Source: an uncultured bacterium
GTDB lineage: Bacteria > Verrucomicrobiota > Verrucomicrobiia > Opitutales > Intestinicryptomonadaceae
Direction: 5' to 3'
DNA: 9,921 nucleotides
NCBI GenBank assembly: GCA_905214995.1
Contig: CAJMOT010000088.1
Coordinates: 1 to 9,921 of the forward strand
In this document: piece after piece, positions 1 to 6,425 of the stretch
Position numbering within the stretch: position 1 is the first letter of the stretch
How the letters are laid out: every line of letters begins with the position of its first letter
Position numbers and translations under genes: made by a program
Notes under the pieces: model-generated
The model's database searches: none
Told to the model about the DNA's origin: nothing
What the model saw: only the letters and a program-made list of their open reading frames with translations

Positions 1-1776
1 CAGCCCGCCACGGGCGGGGATCCGGCGCGGCCGCCGAGCGCGGGGGTTTTCGAGAGCGCGACCGCCGAGCGGTTCGCCGACAGAATCTTCGACGTCAATT
101 CGGACTCCGTAGACGCGGACGGCAATCTGAAGTGGAAGGGAAAAACTTTTTCCGTGGGGGATTCGAGGATCGTCCGGGCGAGATTCGAGCGGTATTTGAG
201 CATGCCTGCGGGCGACGGAGATTTTGAGAAATACGGCGCGATACTCGCGGAGATAGAGGCGCAGCTCGCCGCCAACAACGACGCCATTTCCCCCGAGAGC
301 ATAAGGCACGCGTGGAGCAGGCTGTTCGACGCGGCGGAATACCCGATAGACGGGGATTCGTCGCTCGTGATCGCCAATCTCGTCTATCTTTCGTGGAGGA
401 TGCGCGACGAGTACGAGACTTTCAAGACCGCCGAGGCCGACAAGGAGCGCGACGTCAAGACGGCGAAGTCTTACGCGAAGGAGAGGGCGGAATTTATGGA
501 GTACGCGGCCGACAAGCTGAAGCGCAATTCTCCCTCGAGGTCGCGCAACAGCCAGTCCGCTCCGACGTTCGGAACGGCGGATTTGGGCTACCGTTTGCAG
601 GAGCTCCAACGCCAGGTTGCGGAGCTCGCGGCGGCGAAGGCGTTGAAGGAGTCCGCGGCGGCGAAGGCGGTATTGCAGTTCCAGTCGCAGATACTCGCGT
701 TCGTTCTCGAGCGCAAATTCCAGCAGGCGCAGATAGCGGCGATGTTCTACCGCCACATTTACAGGGGCAACGCGCAGGAATTGAAGGTGGGGCGGGAACA
801 GGTGAAGGATCTCGTGCAGGTGTCCAATTTCACCCCCACTTCCGACGCGCTCGAAATGGTCGCAATCGACGCGCGCAAGGACGTATCCGACGGAATGGCG
901 GCGGTGGAGACCCTCTACGACAAAGGCGACAGGTACGCCGCGCTCGAGCGTCTGCTCGAAACTTTTCTGCTGGGCGAGCACGACGTGAGGCTCGCGGTTT
1001 TCCCGTCGGAAAAGCGCGAGGTTCTGCGCAAGATATACAAGAGCGCGACAACCGCCAAGGAGCTCGCCGACGCCAAGGACTGGGGCGGGGTGGAGGAGGT
1101 CGTCGGCGAGATTTCCGCCCTCGCCCCCGATTTCCCCGCGCGCGAGATTCTTTCAAAAGTGAAGACCGCCGAGCGCGCAAGCGACATGGCGCTCATCGCC
1201 GCTAAGCAGGCCGCCGCGATAGGGGCGGCGGACGACGTCAAAAAGAATATGGAGAGGGCGGCTCTCCTGTGGCCCCTCAATCCGGGCATACAGTCTTTCA
1301 ACGACGAGCTTCTGGGGCTCACCAAGGGCATATCGACCTACGTCAAAAAATTTGACGAAAACCTCGAGCGCGGAAATTTGAGGGACATAATGGACGAGGC
1401 GCCCGAGTACGGCATAGCTTTTAAAAACGATCCCGAGAGGGCGAAGAAGCTGAGGGAAATCGTCGTGAAGATTTCGCAGATAGACTCCTTGATTGCGCAG
1501 GCGGCGGAGTTCGAGCGGCAAAAGAGCCCGTATTTCGCCTGGGACATTCTCGAAAACGCGTCGAGGATAGATTCGTCCGACCCCGTTTTGGCGCGCGCCG
1601 TGGCGCGCCTCGCCCCCGAGGTTTCGGACTACGTGAAGGCCCTCAACCGCGCGAAGGCGGCTGAGGAGAAAAAGGCATTCGCCTCCGCGCTCAACTATTA
1701 CCTCGCCGCGCAAAAGATCTTTCCGGCTTCGCAGGCGTGCAGGATGGGCATCGAAAGGGTGGCTTCCAAATACTGA
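1..1776 (+). CDS. Helical coiled-coil/TPR-like protein, 5'-partial
   Basis: I do not recognise a named family. The frame is open from base 1 to the TGA at 1774-1776 (591 visible residues), so the true start lies to the left. A GTG at 154 sits inside a conserved-looking stretch (GNLKWKGKTF followed by GDSRIVRARFERYL, visible residues 41-66) and is not a credible start. A Pro/Gly/Ala-rich segment (residues 1-16) precedes this module and looks like an interdomain linker. A charged helical region follows (about 135-175), then a coiled coil (about 197-231, Leu/Ala/Glu-rich). The rest is almost all alpha-helical with TPR-like helix pairs, clearest near the C-terminus (about 490-591). No catalytic motif is visible. 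Its stop overlaps the next start by one base (TGATG), which implies coupled translation with the anchored protein downstream. My guess is a scaffold or envelope-associated protein. That it is a real gene is near certain; its function is unknown. Confidence 0.85.
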   Translation, partial: QPATGGDPARPPSAGVFESATAERFADRIFDVNSDSVDADGNLKWKGKTFSVGDSRIVRARFERYLSMPAGDGDFEKYGAILAEIEAQLAANNDAISPESIRHAWSRLFDAAEYPIDGDSSLVIANLVYLSWRMRDEYETFKTAEADKERDVKTAKSYAKERAEFMEYAADKLKRNSPSRSRNSQSAPTFGTADLGYRLQELQRQVAELAAAKALKESAAAKAVLQFQSQILAFVLERKFQQAQIAAMFYRHIYRGNAQELKVGREQVKDLVQVSNFTPTSDALEMVAIDARKDVSDGMAAVETLYDKGDRYAALERLLETFLLGEHDVRLAVFPSEKREVLRKIYKSATTAKELADAKDWGGVEEVVGEISALAPDFPAREILSKVKTAERASDMALIAAKQAAAIGAADDVKKNMERAALLWPLNPGIQSFNDELLGLTKGISTYVKKFDENLERGNLRDIMDEAPEYGIAFKNDPERAKKLREIVVKISQIDSLIAQAAEFERQKSPYFAWDILENASRIDSSDPVLARAVARLAPEVSDYVKALNRAKAAEEKKAFASALNYYLAAQKIFPASQACRMGIERVASKY

Positions 1777-2342
1777 TGGAAGGTTTGGCGGCAGCGGCGT
1801 GGGCGCTCGCCCGCGCGGGATTTTCATACGCGGTTTTCGCGGCATTCGGCGGGCTTTGCGCGTTTTGCGCGCTGGCGCTCGACGGAGAGGGCGGCGGATA
1901 TTCCCGCCCGTCGCCGTCGCCGGTTCTCGCCGACTTCTTCGCCGACGCTTCCGCGCGGGAAATCGAGCTTTCTCCGGCGGAGCTTTCCGCCGGAGCCTAT
2001 TATATGCTCATAGAGGCCGCGCGCGCCAAGTCGCCAGAGAGCTCCACGGTGGCGGTTCCCGAGCCCCCCGCTTTTGCGATTTCTTCGGGGCTGCTCGAAA
2101 TCCGCTCGAAAGTCTCGCTCGGCGGGATATCAGGGCGTTTTGACGCGCCGCTTGCGCTCGGAGTATATTTCGGGGATTCGGGGGCGGAGGTGAAGTCTGC
2201 GCGGATCGGCAGGGCGCGCGTGCCGCTCTTTATCGCCCGCAGGGTTGCGGACGGCCTCAGAGAGGCTTACGGATTCCCCGAAGGCGGCCTCGGCGGGATA
2301 AAAATTTATGCGGGCGAAAAATCCGTCCGGATTTTGAAATGA
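1776..2342 (+). CDS. Small single-pass membrane-anchored protein, unknown function
   Basis: This is a 188-residue protein with no family I can name. The ATG at 1776 shares its A with the upstream TGA. I prefer it to the GTG 39 bases upstream, because starting there puts the hydrophobic segment near the N-terminus. Residues about 12-36 (Ala/Phe/Leu-rich) form one membrane anchor or uncleaved signal. A Ser/Pro-rich linker follows, then a soluble part (about 50-188). In that part a helix resembling a 'S-x-x-E-L' element (ELSPAELSAGAYYMLIEAA) precedes alternating strands and the segment ARIGRARVPLFIARRVADGL. That layout recalls LEA/YpmS-like (DUF2140-type) anchored beta domains, but this is an analogy of pattern only. 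The gene is coupled on both sides: a one-base overlap upstream and a four-base ATGA overlap downstream. It probably works with both neighbours at the inner membrane, facing the periplasm. Confidence 0.8.
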   Translation: MEGLAAAAWALARAGFSYAVFAAFGGLCAFCALALDGEGGGYSRPSPSPVLADFFADASAREIELSPAELSAGAYYMLIEAARAKSPESSTVAVPEPPAFAISSGLLEIRSKVSLGGISGRFDAPLALGVYFGDSGAEVKSARIGRARVPLFIARRVADGLREAYGFPEGGLGGIKIYAGEKSVRILK

Positions 2343-3952
2343 AAAAATTTTTGGCGTTAATTGCGATTTTTTCCGCGGCTTTTTCGTCGCAGGCCGAGAT
2401 GAGCCTCGCCGAGAAGATCGCGCTTGCGAAGAAGGTGGCAGACGCCGCCGCCGCGGGCAAGGAGGAGAGCGGGCTCGTCGTAAACGGCGGTTTCGACTTC
2501 GCAAAAATTGTGGAAAAGTACAGGAGCGGCCCCGCCGAAAGCGACAAAATCGCGCTTCCCGCTCCGTCGGAGCCCGGGGAACCCGCGGTTTTGGAACCCT
2601 CCTCCGGATATGAGCCCGGGCGCGCCGCTTCGGAAGATAAAAAGCTCGCGGAACTGCCGCCGGATGAAGCGTCAGCGGAATCTTCCGATAAGGGCGCAGA
2701 GCTGCGGGGGACGGACATGCCCGCGGAATCTGCCGGAGAAAAGGCGCGTGAGAAGAAGCCGCCGATTGCGGTTTTGCCCGAGGAAATCCCGATAAAGCCG
2801 GTAAAGCCCAAATATGTCGTGGACACCTCCGACTTCAAAAACGGCTACTATATGCCCGGCGGCGACTCGGTTCCCCTGCCGGAGCCCGAAAAGGCGCCCA
2901 TATCGTCGTGGTCGAACGGCGCGTTCTACCTCATGACCGACGACGGGCGTTCCATATCGACCGCCCGCAAAATTCTCGAAGAAGCTTCCGCGATGTTCGC
3001 GGAATTTGAAAACGGCAATTTGCAGGAGATAAGGCTGGGCGACAAAATCGTCGTGCAGCTCGTATCCGACGGCGAGAAATTCAAGGACGCCGCCGAATAC
3101 GTAATGGACAAAAACGGCGGCGTCACGGTGACCGTGCTGTGGAACGGGAATCTCGACTTCGCCCGCTTCTGCCGCCTCGTTTCCGGCGCGCTTTTGCGCA
3201 AAATGATTTTCGAGAGAAACGGCAGAATAGTGCGCGAATGTCCCATATGGCTCGACGAGGCGCTTTCGGTGTCATTGCAGTGCAGGGCGAAGTTCGGAAT
3301 GCTCGGCGAGCTTGCGGACATATCGTCGCGGACGCCCCCGAGGGGGCTTGCGGAAGTTCTGGGAATTTCGTCGATTTCCTCCGAAACGGACTCCGCGGAT
3401 TGCTTTTGGACCCTGAAAACCCTCGAACGCCTCTGCGCCAAGAGCGGAAAATTCTGGCCGCTAATGGTATTTCTCTCCGGGGCCGACGCGCAAAAGTCTT
3501 TCGCGGAAATCGCAAAGCTCGCGCCGGAGCGGTTCGACGCGGTCTGGGGGTGCTATATAAGCGGCGAAGTCTGGTCGCGCGCGGGCGGCGTGCGCGGCAC
3601 GGAGGAATCGCGCGAGGAGATTGTCAGGCTCGCGTTCCTCCAAGCCGAAGACGTGTCGGGCGAGCCGCTCGGCCTTAACCCTTCCGACGTGTGGGAGCAC
3701 CGCGAAAATTCCATCGTGCGCTACAACGCCGAACGCAGGCTGACGGAAATAAAGATCGCGCTCCCGCGCATAAATCCGCTGTACGCCGAGGCGCTCGTCG
3801 ATCTCGGAAGGCTGTACGAGGCCGCGCTCGACGACGACGAGGACGAATTTGAGGCGGCGTCTGATGCGTTCGCCTCCAATCTCGAGAAAGCGGACAGGCT
3901 CTCGAAGCGCGCGAGGGATATGCTCTATTCGCCGCAAGACCGCCGCCGCTGA
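2339..3952 (+). CDS. Secreted protein with degenerate gluzincin-like (peptidase MA-like) domain
   Basis: This is a 537-residue protein starting at the ATG inside an ATGA overlap with the preceding gene. Residues 1-19 form a signal peptide (MKKF, a hydrophobic core, then a likely cleavage after SQA). Residues about 62-185 are a low-complexity Pro/Glu/Ser/Lys linker. From about 190 a folded domain begins with alternating strand and helix patterns (NGAFYLMTDDGRS; IVVQLVSDGEKFKDAAEYV). It continues with a helix FARFCRLVSGALLRKM (274-289) and then CPIWLDEALSVSLQ (301-314). The second motif matches the 'P-x-WL-x-E-G/A' element that carries the third zinc ligand in peptidase MA-like gluzincins. Where the family would have HExxH, however, this protein has RLVSG (279-283), so it is probably not a protease. 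A helical C-terminal region carries an acidic patch (498-505). Likely periplasmic. The fold assignment is inference; the gene is certain. Confidence 0.85.
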   Translation: MKKFLALIAIFSAAFSSQAEMSLAEKIALAKKVADAAAAGKEESGLVVNGGFDFAKIVEKYRSGPAESDKIALPAPSEPGEPAVLEPSSGYEPGRAASEDKKLAELPPDEASAESSDKGAELRGTDMPAESAGEKAREKKPPIAVLPEEIPIKPVKPKYVVDTSDFKNGYYMPGGDSVPLPEPEKAPISSWSNGAFYLMTDDGRSISTARKILEEASAMFAEFENGNLQEIRLGDKIVVQLVSDGEKFKDAAEYVMDKNGGVTVTVLWNGNLDFARFCRLVSGALLRKMIFERNGRIVRECPIWLDEALSVSLQCRAKFGMLGELADISSRTPPRGLAEVLGISSISSETDSADCFWTLKTLERLCAKSGKFWPLMVFLSGADAQKSFAEIAKLAPERFDAVWGCYISGEVWSRAGGVRGTEESREEIVRLAFLQAEDVSGEPLGLNPSDVWEHRENSIVRYNAERRLTEIKIALPRINPLYAEALVDLGRLYEAALDDDEDEFEAASDAFASNLEKADRLSKRARDMLYSPQDRRR

Positions 3953-3993
3953 CGGGAATTTTCAGCGGTTTTGCGAAATGCGAATCCGGCGTT

Positions 3994-4022
3994 TTGCGCG
4001 GGAGAATTTTGCCGATTATAAA
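3994..4022 (+). promoter_or_regulatory. Candidate upstream promoter for tatA
   Basis: The hexamer TTGCGC (3994-3999) lies 17 bases before TATAAA (4017-4022). The -10 matches the sigma-70 consensus at five of six positions, the -35 at only three. It sits in the 149-base gap between the secreted gluzincin-like gene and tatA. It competes with a second candidate just downstream. This is pattern matching only. Confidence 0.3.
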
Positions 4023-4043
4023 TGCGGGGCCTTCGAAAAACGC

Positions 4044-4071
4044 TTGACTAGCTTCGCCCCGCCTTTAGCTT
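4044..4071 (+). promoter_or_regulatory. Candidate proximal promoter for tatA
   Basis: TTGACT (4044-4049) matches five of six -35 positions and is followed after 16 bases by TAGCTT (4066-4071), a weak -10, and then a T-run. Transcription from here would give a leader of roughly 25 bases before the tatA ATG at 4102. A weak GGAA (4091-4094) is the only Shine-Dalgarno-like stretch before that start. Confidence 0.4.
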
Positions 4072-4101
4072 TTTTTGGAATAACTCAAACGGAATACATA
4101 T

Positions 4102-4368
4102 ATGGAAAATATTTTAGCATTCGGCATGCCCGGCGGTTCGGAGTGGATGGTAATCCTTCTGGTCGTCCTTCTGCTCTTCGGAGCAAAGCGCCTTCCGGAG
4201 CTCGCAAGGGGGCTCGGAAAGTCCATCCGCGAATTTAAAAAAGCCACGAGCGAAGTGGAGGAAAATATCCGCGAAGCCATGCGCGAGGAGGAAGTCAAGA
4301 AGGTTGAAGCCAAGCCGCAGCCCGAAGTCAGGTCGGAGGAATCCGCGCAAAAGGCCGAGACCAAGTAG
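4102..4368 (+). CDS. tatA: Twin-arginine translocase subunit TatA
   Basis: TatA forms the size-variable membrane passage that exports folded proteins with twin-arginine signal peptides, working with TatC (and TatB where present). The 88-residue protein shows the full family layout. A short periplasmic N-terminus with a polar Glu14 leads into one membrane helix (about 13-26). The FG hinge is at 26-27, followed by the amphipathic helix [19 protein letters not shown] (30-48) and a charged Glu/Lys tail. The short length and the single clean hinge favour A/E type over TatB. No tatC or tatB is adjacent: the gene stands alone between its own candidate promoters and a strong terminator, so the rest of the translocase must be encoded elsewhere. 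In a genome with a periplasmic peroxidase and other envelope proteins, Tat export is expected. Confidence 0.93.
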   Translation: MENILAFGMPGGSEWMVILLVVLLLFGAKRLPELARGLGKSIREFKKATSEVEENIREAMREEEVKKVEAKPQPEVRSEESAQKAETK

Positions 4369-4396
4369 CGCGGCGCAGAGTCGATTCGCAATTTGC

Positions 4397-4433
4397 AAAA
4401 AGCGCCCGAATCCGAAGATTCGGGCGCTTTTTT
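4397..4433. terminator. Bidirectional intrinsic terminator between tatA and gmk
   Basis: A perfect inverted repeat has arms GCGCCCGAATC (4402-4412) and GATTCGGGCGC (4417-4427) around a CGAA tetraloop. It is flanked by five A (4397-4401) and six T (4428-4433). The A/T flanks make it an intrinsic terminator in both directions: it ends tatA transcription on the plus strand and gmk transcription on the minus strand. Confidence 0.92.
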
Positions 4434-4465
4434 GGGAAGGGAAAACCGCGGGCTGTTTCCGCGCG

Positions 4466-5053
4466 CTATTCCGCTTCGGATTTCGCCTCGATGTATATTT
4501 TTTTCAATGCGGCGTAGTCTTCGTCCTTTGATTTGGAGTCGATTTTTCTGTCGAACATATCCGCCGCCGCGTATTCGGAAGCCGCGGTTTTAAGGCGCCT
4601 TTCTATCTCCTCCTCCGTCTCGGTGCCCCTGCCGACAAGCCGCCTTTTGAGCTCGTCGGGCGACGCCGGCGCGATGAACACAAACGTGATTTTTTTCCCG
4701 AGTTCGGCGTCGGTTTCGGCGATTTTCCGCCAGGTTTTCGCGCCCTGCACGTCTATTATTAGAATCAGGTCGTCGCCCCTCCCGAAGGCGTCGCAGACCG
4801 CTTTTTTGGAGGTGCCGTAATACCTGCCGTGGACTTTCGCGTATTCGAGAAATTCGCCGTTTTCTATGGCGCGCTCAAAGGATTGCGGAGACAGGAAATG
4901 GTAGTCCTCGCCGTCTTTTTCCGCGCCTCTCGGAGGTCTCGACGTCGATGTGACGACCCTGCGGATTTGCGGAAACTCGACCATTAGCCTTTCGGCGACG
5001 GTGTTTTTCCCGCTTCCGGCGGGGCCGCTTATGATTAGCATCACGGATTTCAT
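4466..5053 (-). CDS. gmk: Guanylate kinase
   Basis: Guanylate kinase phosphorylates GMP to GDP with ATP in the cytoplasm, an essential step in GTP and dGTP supply. The 195-residue length is normal for bacteria. Visible motifs are the P-loop GPAGSGKNT (10-18) and the GMP-binding lid SRPPRGAEKDGEDYHF (38-53, with R39, R42 and Y51). Next come GEFLEYAKVHGRYYGTSK (66-83, with E70 and Y79), LIIDVQGA (98-105, the Walker-B-like strand) and the arginine-rich lid RRLVGRGT (137-144). The residue after the P-loop lysine is Asn rather than Ser or Thr; many guanylate kinases have Gly there, so activity need not be affected. The ATG at 5053 comes one base after the stop of the membrane-protein gene, so the two are probably translated as a coupled pair. 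The gene ends at the shared terminator. Confidence 0.97.
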   Translation of the reverse strand: MKSVMLIISGPAGSGKNTVAERLMVEFPQIRRVVTSTSRPPRGAEKDGEDYHFLSPQSFERAIENGEFLEYAKVHGRYYGTSKKAVCDAFGRGDDLILIIDVQGAKTWRKIAETDAELGKKITFVFIAPASPDELKRRLVGRGTETEEEIERRLKTAASEYAAADMFDRKIDSKSKDEDYAALKKIYIEAKSEAE

Positions 5054-5054
5054 A

Positions 5055-5585
5055 TCAGTAGAACAGGCCCGATATTGCGAGGGCCGCCGCCGCGGCCGTC
5101 AGCGCGCACCCGAAGGCGAAAGCGCGGCCCGGCTTTGCGTATAGAAATTCAAGGAAGTCGCGGAATCTGTATGGCAACGCTCCCAGATAGAGGCTCGCCA
5201 ACACCGCTAAATAGGAGAGCGTCACGAGGGTGAGTCTCGAAACGGGCTCCTTCATGAAGGCCGAGTCTATGAATTCGCGCGATAGCAGAAGCCCGAGGAT
5301 TGCGAGCCCCCTGACCGACAGAAAGTCGTCGAGGCATTTGAAAGCGAGAATTCCGGCTATTCCGAATATGGCGATGAGATATGCTTTTATGTCGCCGAAG
5401 TCCGCCTCGCCCAACTGAGAGAGTATGTAGAGAAACCACAGTCCGCCGCCGCCGAATGTGACGACAGCCGCCTTTTTGCTGCGCGGAAACGCCAATACGA
5501 GCGGCTTGAATTTCGGAAAGGCGAACATTGCGCCCGCGGCGAGCAGAATCGCCGCGAAGAGATATGTGGACAGGTAAAGGCTCAT
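5055..5585 (-). CDS. Unassigned multi-pass membrane protein
   Basis: This is a 176-residue integral membrane protein that I cannot assign to a named family. Hydrophobic segments lie at about 5-22, 38-57, 65-82, 88-102 (short), 117-137 and 152-173, giving five or six membrane helices. Between helices are FPRSKKA (33-39), LDDFLSVRG (85-93) and LPYRFRDFLEFLYAKPGR (137-154). The basic loops RSKK and YRFRD probably face the cytoplasm. No transporter or enzyme signature is evident. It lies 39 bases downstream of the thioesterase stop and one base upstream of the gmk start, so the three genes are very likely one transcription unit. No clear Shine-Dalgarno sequence precedes its ATG at 5585. It could be a lineage-specific inner-membrane protein linked to lipid or envelope metabolism, but only the neighbourhood supports that. 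Confidence 0.85.
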   Translation of the reverse strand: MSLYLSTYLFAAILLAAGAMFAFPKFKPLVLAFPRSKKAAVVTFGGGGLWFLYILSQLGEADFGDIKAYLIAIFGIAGILAFKCLDDFLSVRGLAILGLLLSREFIDSAFMKEPVSRLTLVTLSYLAVLASLYLGALPYRFRDFLEFLYAKPGRAFAFGCALTAAAAALAISGLFY

Positions 5586-5624
5586 AGGGCAAAGATAATG
5601 TCCGCCGCGCGCGCCGAATCAAGC

Positions 5625-6356
5625 CTATTGAGACGCCCATTCGACATTCGCGCGCGCGCACTCGCGGCCCGTGCCGGCGGAAAATATCGAATGCGCCGAA
5701 ACGTTTCCGAAAATCTCGCATACCGAGCGGATTTCGGCGTGCGGCCTGACCTCTTCAAGAAAGCTTATCGAGAGCCTGCGCGGAAATTTTTGCGGCATGT
5801 CCGGCAGGGCGTCCAACGCCCACGCCATGTACACGGAATTGTTTACATGCCCGTTGAGGTCGATGTCGCATATGCCCGCGTCGCGCGATATGGCGTGCGG
5901 CGCCTCCTGCGACGGCGCCTTGGGGCGCTCCGAAAAGTCCTCCGAATTTGCGCGCCTGCCGGGGATTCTCGCGAAGTCCCCGATTCTGTCCATGCGCGCG
6001 AGTCTTCTGCTGCGAAAGTCGAAGAGCAGCCATTGCGAGCGCGCTGTGAACAGGGGGGAGCCGCCCGATGAGAATGCCTCGAATTCGCGGTAGGTCGCTA
6101 TCCTGTCCCTGTCCGACGCCCACGTTTTTATTCCGACGCGCTCGCCCCATTTGGGAAGCTTTTCGATTTCAACGGAGATTTTTGAAAGCGCCCACCCCAA
6201 TTCCATGGTTTTGAGCGTCTTGAAGTCCACTCCGAGAATTTCCGCGTGTTCGGTCGCGGCCTCTTGCAGCATTTGCAGAAGCGACGGGAGCTTCAAAAAT
6301 CCGTCGGCCCCCGCGTCGGCGACTCTCACTTTGTAGCTTGCGGCATGTTCGGTCAT
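5625..6356 (-). CDS. Acyl-ACP thioesterase-like double-hotdog protein
   Basis: The protein probably hydrolyses a fatty acyl thioester (acyl-ACP or acyl-CoA) in the cytoplasm to release free fatty acid. It has 243 residues and the two-hotdog layout of the FatA/FatB-related bacterial thioesterases (PF01643 type). The first hotdog covers about 1-130, with the long helix LPSLLQMLQEAATEHAEILG (23-42) and the strand-rich WALSKISVEIEKLPKWGERV. The second covers about 158-243 and carries DIDLNGHVNNSVYMAWALD (164-182). In this family the Asp/Asn/His of that motif (D166, N168, H170) are the catalytic group, and a downstream Glu (E201 or E202) is placed as expected. Some bacterial relatives act on other acyl thioesters, so the exact substrate is open. 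It leads a unit with the membrane protein and gmk. Its ATG at 6356 lies just past the upstream terminator, and I found no convincing -35/-10 pair there. Confidence 0.88.
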   Translation of the reverse strand: MTEHAASYKVRVADAGADGFLKLPSLLQMLQEAATEHAEILGVDFKTLKTMELGWALSKISVEIEKLPKWGERVGIKTWASDRDRIATYREFEAFSSGGSPLFTARSQWLLFDFRSRRLARMDRIGDFARIPGRRANSEDFSERPKAPSQEAPHAISRDAGICDIDLNGHVNNSVYMAWALDALPDMPQKFPRRLSISFLEEVRPHAEIRSVCEIFGNVSAHSIFSAGTGRECARANVEWASQ

Positions 6357-6373
6357 AAGGCGTTTGCGCCCGA

Positions 6374-6407
6374 AAAGAAAAAAATCCCCGCCGCACAGCG
6401 GGGATTT
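6374..6407 (-). terminator. Intrinsic terminator of the peroxidase gene
   Basis: Perfect 10-base arms (AAATCCCCGC at 6382-6391 and GCGGGGATTT at 6398-6407) enclose a six-base loop. Read on the minus strand, the stem runs into a T-rich tract (the A-rich stretch about 6374-6384 on the plus strand). This makes it a terminator for the cytochrome c peroxidase, whose stop codon is about 20 bases before it. It separates the peroxidase from the thioesterase unit. On the plus strand the hairpin is followed only by TTT, so it acts mainly one way. Confidence 0.88.
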
Positions 6408-6425
6408 CCCTCTCGCGCGGGCGGT

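Noticed and set aside
154..156. GTG as the start of the first gene
   Set aside because: The frame is open to the window edge and the GTG falls within a conserved-looking module that spans both sides of it.
1153..1845. Open frame of 230 codons on the minus strand opposite the first gene
   Set aside because: It lies wholly antisense to the coiled-coil/TPR-like gene and the start of its neighbour, has an Arg/Pro-rich composition typical of GC-rich shadow frames, and shows no domain.
3139..3678. Open frame of 179 codons on the plus strand inside the gluzincin-like gene
   Set aside because: It is an out-of-frame shadow with very high Arg content, while the overlapping long frame has a signal peptide, folded domain patterns and coupled start.
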